A stretch of DNA of 64,000 nucleotides, taken from positions 28,289,564 through 28,353,563 of the forward strand of contig CM076197.1 of NCBI GenBank assembly GCA_038277395.1, written 5' to 3'. Positions 44,880-56,520 of this stretch are shown one piece after another. Origin of the DNA: Dryocosmus kuriphilus. Its lineage: Eukaryota > Arthropoda > Insecta > Hymenoptera > Cynipidae. Numbering within the stretch: the first letter of the stretch is position 1; every line of letters begins with the position of its first letter. The notes under the pieces were generated by a model that saw only the letters and a program-made list of their open reading frames with translations, did no database searches and was not told the DNA's origin. The position numbers were made by a program, and so were the translations under genes.

Positions 44880-46460
44880 CTATTCCTTATCGGTTCACTC
44901 TTCGATTTTTCATTGACAAACACATTATTTAAACATTTTTAAAACTATGTTATAGCATTTTAGGAATATGCTGTAGTATTTGTAAAGAATTTCGTAAAAT
45001 GTAAGACTTATGTTAATCAGTCTAATTTTATCAACAAATTAAATGTCTATATATTCCATAAATACACATGCATGATGCACCTCCAGTTGTTTCTTTGCTT
45101 CTTCATTAACTAATTCCTTAGTGGATTTCTCTTTGATATTTTCAAAGAATTGGACAAAAAACGTAAGTCTAACGTTGGTTAGGCTTAAAGTTTATGAGCA
45201 AATAAATTGTTTAAACATTCCATAGCTACGCGTCACTCATCTAACATCATCTCTTTATTAATTCCTTAGTGGTTCTCCCTTTGATCTTTACTGATAGACG
45301 AGCTTCCACAATTTTTTATTAAAATTATATTGTAGTAGTTTATCTTCAAAAGTGTGTGATATCAAGAGTAGGTTAAACATGGCACACTTATTTTAATGTA
45401 TAAAATCATGCAATGTAATGAGAAATGCTAAAAATCACACAAAATACGTAGGTTAGACTTTTAGATTCTTTTTTATATTCTGAACTGTACAATTGCTCTT
45501 CACATAATTTTTTTATTTAACATGGACATGAACCCTTTTTCTGAGAATCACGCTCTTAACGTAGCAAAATTTCTATAAATTGAGGATTTATTGTTTACGA
45601 TTATCGAGTCACTCTTCGATTTTTCATTGACAAACACATTATTTAAACATTCTAAAATTGTGTTATAACATTCTAGGAATATGTTGTAATATTTTTAAAG
45701 AACTTCGTAAAACATAGGACTTATATTGATCAGTCTGATTTTATCAACAAATTAAATGCTTATATATTATTCCATGGGTATGCATGATTCATCTCCAGTT
45801 ATTTCTTTGCTTTTTCGTTAACTAATTCCTTACTGGATTTCTTTTTGATACTTGCTGACAGGAAGCTGATGTCATATTTTCAAAGAATTGGACGAAAACA
45901 TAAGTTTAACGTTGGTTGAGCTTAAAATTTATAACCAAATAAATTTTTTTAACATTCCACAGCTACGCTTCACTCGTCTAACACCATCTCCTCATTATTG
46001 CCTTAGTGGAACCACTTGATCTTTACTGATAGACGAGTTTCAACAATCATTTATTAAAATTATATTGCAGTAATTTATCTTGAAAAGTGTGATACCAGGA
46101 GTAGGTTAAAAACGGCACACTTATTTTAATATCTAAAATCATGCAATGTGATGAGAAATGTTAAAAATCACATTACTGTATCTCACAAATACGTAGATTA
46201 GACTTTAAATTCTTTTTGTATATTCTGAACTGTACCATTGCTCTTCAGTTTATTTTTATTTAGGATAGAAATGAAGCCTTTTTCGAGAATCACGCTATTA
46301 AAGTTGCAAAATTTATATAAATTGAGGATTTATTGTTTACGAATGATATTAGTAACACCTCTCAGATGACTTCATACCATTTTAGGTATGTGTTGCCATA
46401 TTTTTTATGAATTTCGTAAAACATAAGGCTTACAATGATCAGTCTTTGATTTTATCAACA
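44880..46460. repeat. Three direct repeats of about 710 bp in the right arm
   Basis: This is the mirror of 38440-40010: ATCAGTCTGATTTTATCAAC-type phrases occur at about 45015, 45729 and 46439. Confidence 0.85.
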
Positions 46461-47141
46461 AATGAGTAAAATATTTTTTAGATATCATACTGCAACCTAA
46501 GAGAAGAACAGAGAGATATTTTTTTTATTTTGTGCTAAATCTTGAAAGCATAGTAGGTAAATCTTCAAATCATAAGAGAGGGATTGAGGTGTTTAAAAAA
46601 GAACGAATGTGAAACCTCTTAATAAAATGCATATAGCCTTTTATCTCAAGCTTAGGAAATGCCGATACTATATTATTATTATTATCATTATTATTATTAT
46701 TATTATTGTTGTTGTTGTTATTGTTCAGATCGAAAAATCTCATCTTGAAGAAACACGTTTACCAGACTCTTTACTGTAATATGACACCCTCGAGAACTTT
46801 ATCGCTAAGGATGTTCGCATATTCTTTAATAATTTCTGAGATAACTATTCTCTAATTTTATATTATTGTGACATGCAACATGTAATCCGTGACCATTAGA
46901 AAGGATTCATTTCTTTAGATGCATTTTTTACCCATATTCTAGTTGATTGGCCACAAATATTTTCTAATAAACTATATCACACAGTAGCTTCAGAGAGAGT
47001 AAAATCATTATACTTAATAAAATGCCTTATAACGTCTTATCTTAAACTTCGCAAATATTGAGTGTCGTATTACATGTGATATGTATTGAGGTAAAAAATA
47101 ATGAAGAGCCTATGATAGAGAATGAGAGAATGAGAGATTGG

Positions 47142-47160
47142 GAGAGAGAGAGAGAGAGAG
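47142..47160 (+). repeat. (GA)n microsatellite, right arm
   Basis: This is the mirror of the left-arm CT tract but much shorter (about nine units). Confidence 0.95.
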
Positions 47161-48526
47161 AAGGAGATGGTTTTACAGACACCATATTTTAGTTCTTCTA
47201 AAAGGAGACAGATGGCCTTACTGATATCATACTTTAGTTTTTCAAGAAGAAAACAGATGGCATTGCATGGTTTTAGCACGGACGTGTGAAACATTCTGGA
47301 GATTCATACCTCTCTCTACTAAATAGCACAGTATGATGCACTTTACTGTAATATGACACCCTCGAGAACTTTATCGCTAATTGCGCATTAAAATGAAATA
47401 AAGAAAGGAATTTTTATCTAGAATGAAGCAGTAAAAATCAAAAAACAGACAAAAACAGGATGTCATTCATAGCTTTCCATATCAAATTTCACCTGCATCT
47501 TTTGTTCATTAAATAAATATTAGAAAGGGATTTTTTTTTTAGTTGAGATAATAAATAGCCTTGAAGCTGTTTACATACAATTGTAGAATATTATTTTATA
47601 ACGTTAGCCGTGGAATGGTGGTAAAAGTAGAGACGCATATTTGCACACCAAATAAATAAAGACCGGATTTAAAAAAATTAAAATGTTTTTTATCTAGAAG
47701 GATGTAATAAATCAAATTTATATAGACAAAAAGGATGTTATACATATCAAATTTCACCTGCACCTTTTTGCATATTAAATAAAATAAAGACAGGCACTTT
47801 TTTATTTAAAAGTATTATTACCTATAAGGAGGCAATAAATCAAATTTATAACGAAAACCGAATGTCATACGTACCCCATATTGAATTACAACTAGACACC
47901 TGTATCTTTTGCACATTAAATAAAATAAATAAAAGACAGAATTTTTTAATTAAAATAAACGCATTCAGTTAAAATCAGCAGTATTTAAACACTGAATAAA
48001 ATGCGTGCTTTCATATCTCGAGCTTCACAAAATGTTTATAGAAAGTATCGTACGTGCTATTCATCGAGAGGTAAAACGCACTCACTTTTTTTAAAGTAGC
48101 AGTATTTGATGATTGAATAAAATACATGTCACCTTATCTCAAGAGTGTCGTATTATTATGGGTGATATTCATCGAGAAGGTAACTAATTTTAAAAAATTA
48201 AACATTAAATAAAATGTACTCTTTTCTTAGATGGTCAGCGCTTATTATCTATAAGGAAACAATAAATCAAAATTATAACCAAACCGAATGTCATACTTAC
48301 TATATATTCTAGAAAAAGTGCATCATCTTACTGACAACTACAACTGTAACGAGTGCAGTAAAATCATTTTTTAACTGATTGATGCTGAAAAGAACGAGCA
48401 TGAAACCTAAAAAAATTCATCTTATCTCTCTCGGACAGTGAGTGTTGACATTTTTATATCACATATGGGCAGTGTGTTCCACACCTGCGTTTAAGTCTTA
48501 CTACGCTGATTTAAATTAAATACCAC

Positions 48527-48814
48527 ATGCTAATACATATTAGGATTCTAGAAAAGGGCTTTGAAAAGCAAATTATTACAGAGAGATTATCTTCTTATAT
48601 TATACAGTTGAAATTATTTTTTTATGAAAATTTCGTTTTTTCACACAATTGTGCAATTGATATCAAGATCCCTGAAAACATACTAGAAAGAAATTTAGAA
48701 ATATTTTTATCAAATTCATTTTCGAAAAATCGCGCATGCGCACTTTCTTTGATAACCATGAAGAATCAGGTGACCAAAATGCACGGTAGCCAGAAGTGGT
48801 GGTCCTTCTTATAG
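48527..48814 (+). CDS. Hypothetical ORF in right arm, 95 aa
   Basis: This is the mirror of 36034-36336. It shares LEKGFEKQIITERLSSYIIQ and the WWSFL terminus. It has a slightly later start and lacks one Ile codon. Function is unknown and the coding status is doubtful. Confidence 0.25.
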   Translation: MLIHIRILEKGFEKQIITERLSSYIIQLKLFFYENFVFSHNCAIDIKIPENILERNLEIFLSNSFSKNRACALSLITMKNQVTKMHGSQKWWSFL

Positions 48815-49390
48815 CAATTTTCAGTAAGGCAGATTTCTTGACCTATCTACTTGCGTAAAAGAAATATTTTTTTTTAATTAGTCATAATTATTTAGACAGA
48901 AAGCAATAAGTCATCCTGGATTTCTATAAACTAACAGCAGCTTTAGAGGTTCAGTGAAAAATATTTTATCATATCAAGAGATTTAATAATATGATATGGT
49001 AGGAAGCCAGTCTCACACGGACACACACAGGTATGCTTCCATGCTCACACCGACACACATGGACGCGCGCACACACACACACACACACCAGTCCAGAAAC
49101 GCTCACTGTAGGACCTATCTTAAGCTGACGTCCACTTTTTTTATTAATACAGATAAAAAAGCGTGCATGTAGGATGTGCACTGTTAGGATAGTGTAGGAT
49201 AGTGCGAGATTGTCTCACATGGATACACCTCACCTGCGAGGTGGATGCATTTCCACTCATACTCACCTCACCCAGGCACGCAATGAACTAGATAATTTGG
49301 CTCAGTAGCCCTCTTGTAAAAGTGGCTCAGTCCCCCTGGCTCAGTAGCCCTCTTGTAAAAGTGGCTTAGAATCCCCCCTGTACATCTACT

Positions 49391-49396
49391 CGCAGT
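49391..49396 (+). other. Target-site duplication, right copy (CGCAGT)
   Basis: It directly follows the palindrome end CATCTACT and leads into the minisatellite sequence TTATCTGTG. Confidence 0.7.
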
Positions 49397-49706
49397 TTAT
49401 CTGTGTGCCATTGAGGATTGGCACTTAAGGTTGTGCACTTGGGTGCGCAGTAGAGGCATATCACATTTTAGGATGTACAGTGTACTTCTGTGTGATTTAT
49501 GGTTACACAGTACATCTGCATCATACTCAAGACTGCGCAGTAGAGTTATGTCGTGCTTTCGTGGGCGGTGTAGAGCTACTTCGCATTTACGACTGCGCAG
49601 TAAACTTCTATGGGCTTATAGTTTCGCAATGGCGTTGTATAGCATTTAAAGCTCTGCTGTGGAGGTATGTCGTATTTTTGTATGCGCAGTAGATCTACGT
49701 CGCATT
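49397..49706 (+). repeat. 30-bp minisatellite, right flank of the palindrome
   Basis: Units with GCGCAGTAGAGTTATGTCG-like cores start near 49445, 49533, 49565, 49593, 49623, 49655 and 49683. The orientation is the same as in the left flank, which supports insertion of the palindrome into a pre-existing array. Confidence 0.78.
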
Positions 49707-50320
49707 TACAAGAGAATTTAAAAAAATTCAAGAGAACTGAAAAGAATTTAAGAGATTCAAAAAGAATTCAAAATAATTCAAAAGGCTTAAGCGTATGTGA
49801 TAAATACCAATATTCCCATGTAAGCAAATTAAGTCTTTGCATGTGTACGTACGCAGTAATATATGTTTTTTAATGCACCCAAGCTATTTACCTTCGTTTT
49901 CGTGAAGCAGAAGTAGATAAGTTTGGTTAAGCAAAAAATATTTTATTATTACACACTTAAGTATCACATGCTCTTAAAGAGAATTCAAAATTATTCAAGA
50001 AAATTCAAAAGAATTGAAGGGAGTTCATAATAATTCAAGAGAATTCAAAATAATTGAAGAGAGTTAAAAGAATTCACAAGAATTTGAAACAATTTAAGTG
50101 AATTTAAAAGAATTTAAGAGATTTCAAAGGATTTGAAGAATATTCAAGAAAAATAAGAAGAATTTATTATCATTCAAAGTAATTCAAGAGAATTTTAAAC
50201 AACTCAAGATGAATTTAAGAGAATTAAAAACAATCCACGGTTTGTCAAGAATTTAAGAGATTCCAAAATGAATTCAAGAGAATTCAAAAGAACTGAAGAT
50301 AATTTATAGGAATTCAGAAG
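49707..50320 (+). repeat. AAGAGAATTCAA-type short tandem repeat
   Basis: Degenerate 10-11 bp units such as AGAATTCAAA and GAGAATTCAAAA fill 49707-49790 and 49975-50320, with an unrelated 185-bp stretch between. The same type recurs at 56226-56520. Confidence 0.85.
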
Positions 50321-50398
50321 CATATTGTCATCAATGTAATTTTGACTTTCATCTGATAGTAGGTTTTGATTAAAACACGTGACGATTATCGGTATCTG

Positions 50399-50402
<4 letters not shown>

Positions 50403-50431
<29 letters not shown>
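50403..50431 (+). repeat. Poly-A tract (29 A)
   Basis: The run is pure A, followed by GAAAATGTC. No retroposon body is recognised upstream. Confidence 0.9.
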
Positions 50432-50433
<2 letters not shown>

Positions 50434-51175
50434 AAATGTCATCTTGCACTTAAACAATCATAAGAGTAAGTACATTTTTATTTATTAAAATAACTTTGAT
50501 TCGATTCAGTGTTTCTCTTTTTTGTATTTATATTTTTATTTGCTGAGCTCTCTGCTTATCCTCATTACGATTAATAGTAAATTTATTGTTAATTTGTTTA
50601 TAGCACAATGATTGATAGTTACCAATAGTTGTGAAGGAAAAAAATGTTTTAGGATAAAATTCCAAATTTTCGTTTGTATATTTGTTAGTAGCTTCAGTAA
50701 TCATCAGTTCTTTGAGATATTTTCTTTTTAGACCAATAAACGGAAGCATTCAATGAATTAATTATATTGTCAAGTATATCTACATGAATTTTTGTAAAAC
50801 ACATCGTTTTTCATATTTTATCTTCAGAGAAAAGAATTACATTAACCAAAATTATACTGTTGTCAATATACGTATTTATTTCAGTATTATGGGCTGCATA
50901 TAACTTTTTTAGCAAATTCTAGATACATCCTGCTTGAGCTGACATTAAGATTTTGGGTTTATCAACCGGTACTTCTGAAAATAAAAGTAGGTATTTCAGC
51001 GGAGTTTCTGGATATTCAGAGCCCGCCTGAAAGTATAAGTCCGCCTTCATAGAACCTTGCCTGTAAATCTTCATCTTCCCTTAACCCCTTCTACACCATC
51101 CACCTGTTACCCTCATACGTGTTTTTCAAAGGCCGTCACGCCGACGCCGTCTATCGAGAAATTTTCGCGTTACAC
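50432..51175. other. AT-rich spacer, no gene
   Basis: No long frame with family similarity is present. The longest minus-strand frame (73 codons near 50528-50749) has no recognisable motif. Confidence 0.5.
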
Positions 51176-51665
51176 TTGCTAACAGCTACCACTGTTACCT
51201 ATGAAATTCTGTCATAACCCCACTTGTTGCATACAATTATTTTTGCACTTTTTTTAATTTTTTCACATGGAAGATGGTTGTATTTTGCCCAATGGGAAAT
51301 TCGCTGAAAATAAAAAAGTGCTGCCTTGCCGCTAATGCAGTTGCAGTGTCTCTCCAGTCCCTAACATAACCATTTACAGGTTGTAAATACTACTCTGGTA
51401 TTCCTTTCTTCTTCTAACCACTGGAACTCTTTCTCTACTTTCCCTCATTTCAACACTTTTCCATTATCGTATTTTAGCACAGATATTTTCACTTTTTTCG
51501 GAAAACTGTATACTAGGCGCACCTCATATAACCGTGAACCCCTTCTGCGTTGAGGAAATCTTTTTGCAAAGTGTCTCTTTAAAATACATAAGTCGTTTAT
51601 ACGAAAACAGATGGAATTCAATGGGAATTTGAGCGACATTACAGTTTTTTTAACACCTCGGCCAG
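51176..51665 (-). repeat. Dispersed repeat, right copy of the inverted pair
   Basis: This is the reverse complement of 33975-34449, without the 316-bp hairpin. One minus-strand frame (51445-51762) covers part of it, but the corresponding frame on the left is not conserved, so I do not call a gene. Confidence 0.85.
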
Positions 51666-52401
51666 CAGCCTTAAGATGAAAGAGCTTAACATGAAAGAAC
51701 CGAAATAATGAAAAATTGTTAAAGTGTGCATTAAGCAAGAAAATTAGCAATGCAAACCGCATACAAACCGGCTACATACCTCTATTTCCGATATATTAAA
51801 AAATGTGGAAAACAAATATTTTTTCAATTAATAAATTAATATTTTCAAACATTAAATAAATATTCATTATATATAGATATGAAAAATTTATTTTTGTTAG
51901 TTTTAAATTTCGGGAATGTAAGAACGTGAGGGAAATCAATGATCCATTCTTTTTATTATTCTATAATTTTTTATTCGTTAAAATGTAATTTGACGTATTT
52001 TTAAATTCAGGATTTTTATTTTTCTACATTTAAGTATCTTGCTGCTGGGTTGAAATTAAAAAAATTGTATATCTCCATAAGTTTTGTTTTCTGAAATTTT
52101 TTACAATAATTTGTGTATTCAGCATTTTTCTCCATTAATTTGTGTATTCTGTGTTTAATTTTTAGTTATTTTTTATCATTACTTACCTTAAAAAACGAGG
52201 AGTAAAAAAGGCTGCTCATACTATAAAATATGGAAAAAATGTTATTATAAAAACAACATTTTTATAACAAGCTAAATATTTCGTTTTTACTTAAAATAAA
52301 CAAAAAGACTATTTTCCATTATTGTTTTTACTTATTTATTACATTTTTAAAACAAAATACAACTATGGTGCTTTGGCTTACGTACAAATCTCAGTAAACA
52401 A
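51666..52401. other. AT-rich spacer, nothing recognised
   Basis: There is no long frame and no repeat structure beyond low complexity. Confidence 0.5.
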
Positions 52402-52915
52402 TTTAAGGAGGTTTATCTGATTTGGAATTGATGAATGAATCGTCATACAAAAATTAATTTAAGCTTATTAATATGCTGAAAATCAGCTAAGAAAAAATTG
52501 GTTAGTTTCGATACCTAAGAAACGAGATATAAATAAAATAATTATTCGCGATTTAGCACGGAGACTTATGAAAATGCAGATTTTTTTGATCTTTTTAATT
52601 AAAATGCGCAACAATTGACGAAAAGTTTACATAGCAACTTTTATAAATAGTAAATTGATATCTAAGGAACCGTATGAGTGCTCGCAGAAGTCAATTAGGT
52701 ACCTGTAAGATATATAATTTACAAGTATTCTCCTTCAAGGTACTGTCTTTGACTAACTTAACCTACATTACGCGTGATAGGGGTAATGCCCTGAACGTCG
52801 CGGTTCTCGACATAGCGCATACTATTTGAAATTCGCATGTGTGATATATGACGTAGTTGAAGATCTACAGAAACTCTCATTTGACTTCAGACGTGTACTC
52901 GATATACCTCCTTAA
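52402..52915. mobile_element. Candidate TTAA-flanked MITE (514 bp)
   Basis: TTAAGGAGGTTTATC (52402-52416) and GATATACCTCCTTAA (52901-52915) are inverted repeats with 14 of 15 matches. Both ends carry TTAA, the target of piggyBac-like and Kolobok elements. No transposase is present and the call rests on the short TIR. Confidence 0.5.
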
Positions 52916-53371
52916 CAGTTTTGTTTGAATGACACATAAATTTAATTTTTTTTTTATTAAAAATAATTGCTCATAGATATATTTTTGTCATTTTGTCATT
53001 CTGCAAAATTAACAAAATATAAATAAATATAACATGTAAAAATAAGATCTAAATTTTATATAACTATATGAAATAGTTTTTTTTGGATAACTACTTAATG
53101 CTAATTGCAAATCATACAAATAATTCAATATTATTAAATATTTAATATTCTGAATATAAATAATTTTGAATATTAGGTTGCACGCGTGATCATTCTTTTC
53201 AAAGTAACTCCGGTGGTAACTCATTTTTAAATTTCTCTAAACTTTCATCATTTAACGATACTCACCGTCCGGAAATCTGGACCTACGAGGTAACTTAAGT
53301 TCGACCCGCGAAGGTGGCGTGTTTATCAGTCCAATTTTGACGGATTCTCTTTTTCCACAGGATGAGCAATC

Positions 53372-53372
<1 letters not shown>

Positions 53373-53424
<52 letters not shown>

Positions 53425-53449
53425 ACCCCCCCCCCCCCCCCCCCCCCCC
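53373..53449 (+). repeat. Poly-C tract, 77 nt with one A
   Basis: All bases are C except A at 53425. It is the longest homopolymer of the window. The length probably reflects assembly uncertainty. Confidence 0.9.
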
Positions 53450-56225
53450 TCAATACTGGTTATTATAATAAAGGGGTTGAGACATAAGAGGACATGTGAG
53501 CGGAAACGTTATGTCAATAGGAAGAGATAGAAGATAAGGGACCTCTCTGCATCTCCTTCTAGTGGCGCATGCGCAGTTAATATAAGAGCCATAGTTTCCT
53601 TGCAGTGGATATGTTACCGTAGAGGGACGATGGAATAGAAGCGACAATGGCCCCCAAGCTTTTAGAACATTGACGTACGGAATGGGACATCGAGAGTGAG
53701 GTGTTGTTATGGAACCAGCTGCATGATGGCGCTATTTCTTGGATCCAGCGCCTCACAGATAGAAAACTACGCTTAATAGTATGGGAGGAGCAGGTTCCTC
53801 TGCGTAGGCTAAGAAAGGGTACGTGCGTACGTGAGTCTGCCAGATGACAATCATGAGAAATTAGCAGGGGAGAGTAAAATGTTTCTTCTACGGCACGATT
53901 GTATGATTGCCATTGACGCCTATGGTACTTACTATCTTCCCCCTACGCTTCCGATTACCTGCAAAACTTTTCACGGTATTGGAGAATTGATGACTGTGAT
54001 TAAACTATGACTATGTATTCATTTAATTCTGAGTAATATGAGCAGAACATTATAATACAGTCGGCACTAATGCTTTTTGAGAGATGTGTAGGAGAAAACT
54101 TAATTAAAGCCCTCTAATTATGAATATCCAAGATAATTTCTTGACAATTTGGTCGCTTGTTTTTTAAACAAATGTAGTTTTTATGAACAAAACAATAGAT
54201 TGGTCGAAGATAAGACTTTTCCTCACAAATTTTTTATAAAAATAACAGTTTTTATGATAAAACGTTCTGAACAATTGAATTTACGTCAATTCATTCAACT
54301 GGATTAACGTCGAAATTAATCTGATTTTAATGAAAGCAGTGGTTATTCATCCCGAAATTGCGGGATAAATAGCCTAGATTTTCTTTCTGACGTGCAGACA
54401 CCCCAGTGACTATGGTCACATAAATACTTTTATTAATATACCCCTAAACCTTTCTATACTAGTGATTTACGGGGGGGCGCGAGCGGGAAGACACCCCTGT
54501 GATCGAAATTTCAGAATTAAATAGCCCAGACCGTTCATTTAATCGGCTGTTCATACCAAAATTTCGGAAATGATAGGTACGACCTTTGATGAAACTAGGT
54601 CCATCTCTGTAAAATACGAAACTATATGAATTTCCTCACGATTAGAGCATGATAAAATCAAAACTAGATGTGGTGTACTATTTATTTCTAGTTACATTTA
54701 AAAAAAATATACGATATCTTCATCAGTACTTTAAATTTTTAAGGATTTTGTACAAGTAGAAAATTTCCTTTTTACTTTTGCACAAATTGTAAGGATTTTA
54801 TAAAAATACATTGTTTCACCTTTGCTTACTATATGAGTATTCTATGGTACCAGTTTGCTTTAAATTTTACCTGGATTTGTTCATTTGTGTAGGACTATTT
54901 TCTATAATTTATAGTGCAATTTTTCAAGAATTTATGATAACTTCATGAGTATTAATCGCTACACCTTTAATTTTAAAAGACTAAAATTTTACAAACAAAT
55001 TTGACAAAATGAGTAATAAGCAGGTTACATTTTTTAAAATTCTAAAACCTTCGCGAGATGAAAGTCTTTCTTTTCCAAAAGAAAACATAACTATATTTAA
55101 TTGGCGATTTTCTTCTCTTAATGATATAATCTATCTCTTCCGGCATGTTTTTAATGTACTTATTTTTTTTAAAATTTTATTTTACGTTATTGAATTCTCA
55201 AAATTTTTACAGTAATATTTTTTAAACCCATTTTTGTTTTTATTTGACTGACCAACTTTGATTTCCCAATTTTATTTAATTGTACAAATAAAGTTGTACT
55301 CGGACAAGTTTTTGCATTGCATATGTTTTTAATGGTATCTTTTTATTTGTAAATACTCTATTGGTAAACATTTTGTAAATTACAAAGTTTTTACTTGTTT
55401 CGAAACTTATGCAGGAAAAAGAAATTGTTTGTAAAGTTTTGTGACACTATATCACTAGCATAATAGATTTTTTAGATCAAAAAAAACAGAAAATATTTCT
55501 GCATTTATAAATTAATTTTTATGGAAAACAATGGACGCATTATGTGTTTGGTTGAATCATTGCTTTAACTTGATGATAATTCTAATTTTAAATATTTCTT
55601 AACAACAATAATAATCGATAAGATTCTTTGTACTGCTTATCTTTGCAGCAATTTCTTTAAATAACGGTTCTTAAGAAACGCATAGACATGTTTAGTTATA
55701 ATTTATCTTGAAATCGAATATTTATATGAAATGAAACTGTATTTTGGAAAAAGAAATTAAAAAATTTCATTAATGAATATTAAAATTAAGGAGTCTGTGC
55801 CGGATTGCCTGTGCTTTAGAATTTGTTTGCAGTACAGGGTTTAGACTTGAGTGTTCAAATTTTAGATCTTTATCTTGAAAGACTTGTCTCGACTTATAAT
55901 CTTTTTGGCACGCTTTAACCTGAGTACACATTTAAAGTACACATTATATTTTGTATTCTTAAGAAATGAGAGTATTCTCTCCCTCATTGAAATCGTCGGT
56001 TCGGAACATTTTTTAAATGAAAAATATGGACAAACCAATCATTTTTCTAACATACAAGCTTAAACATTCATTAATTTTTTTGAACAGACTTTTGAAAAAG
56101 AAATGTGACATTTTTCCGTTGCTGTTTATAGCCTCTGTTTGTCTAAATAGTTTTGAGTATAATATTTGCTATATACAGATATTGGAAGTTGCGAGAGTTT
56201 GACCAGTAAAATTTTTATGTACACC
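53450..56225. other. AT-rich intergenic DNA, no gene
   Basis: Short frames only (68 codons at most), all low-complexity and rich in Phe, Ile and Lys. No tRNA, repeat array or transposon end is recognised. Confidence 0.55.
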
Positions 56226-56520
56226 ACAATTCAAGAATTCAAAGAATTCAACGAATTAAGAAGAATTCAAGGAATTCAAAATATTTCAAGGAATTCAAAA
56301 TAATGCAAGGAATTTAAAAGAATTTAAGGAATTAAAAAGAATTCAAGGAATTAAAATGAACTCAGGGAATTAAAAAGCATTCTCTGAATTCAAAGAATTT
56401 AAGGAATATAAAGACTTCAGGAAATTCCAAGAATTCAAGAAATTCAAAGAATTGGAGGAACTCAAAGTGAATTTAAATTCAAGAGAAATAAAAATAATTC
56501 AGATAATTCAAAAGAATTCT
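56226..56520 (+). repeat. AAGGAATTCAA-type short tandem repeat
   Basis: Units such as AAGAATTCAAGGAATTCAAA are repeated with drift. It is related in sequence to the 49707-50320 array. Confidence 0.85.

Larger units (their letters stand above)
35458..49390. mobile_element. Giant palindrome (13.9 kb foldback element) with 6-bp TSD
   Basis: Left and right halves are reverse complements over their whole length: for any matched point the two coordinates sum to about 84,848-84,909. The ends are AGTAGATGCACAGGGG (35458) and its complement ending CATCTACT (49390). CGCAGT lies immediately outside both ends (35452-35457, 49391-49396). Arms are 35458-42432 and 42476-49390, separated by about 43 nt. The arms differ by scattered substitutions and microsatellite lengths, so this is not one arm copied by assembly. 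Contents are a zinc-finger gene in each arm, direct repeats and microsatellites. No transposase, polymerase or integrase is seen. The 6-bp duplication and AG...CT ends recall Polinton/Maverick, but that link is inferred. Confidence 0.9.

Noticed and set aside
35458..49390. Palindrome as an assembly artefact (one arm assembled in both directions)
   Set aside because: Arms differ in microsatellite lengths, substitutions and a frameshift; outer flanks differ; a short loop and target duplication are present. Not fully excluded without reads.
35458..49390. Autonomous Polinton/Maverick
   Set aside because: No protein-primed DNA polymerase, retroviral-type integrase, ATPase or capsid frames are visible; only the ends and the 6-bp duplication fit.
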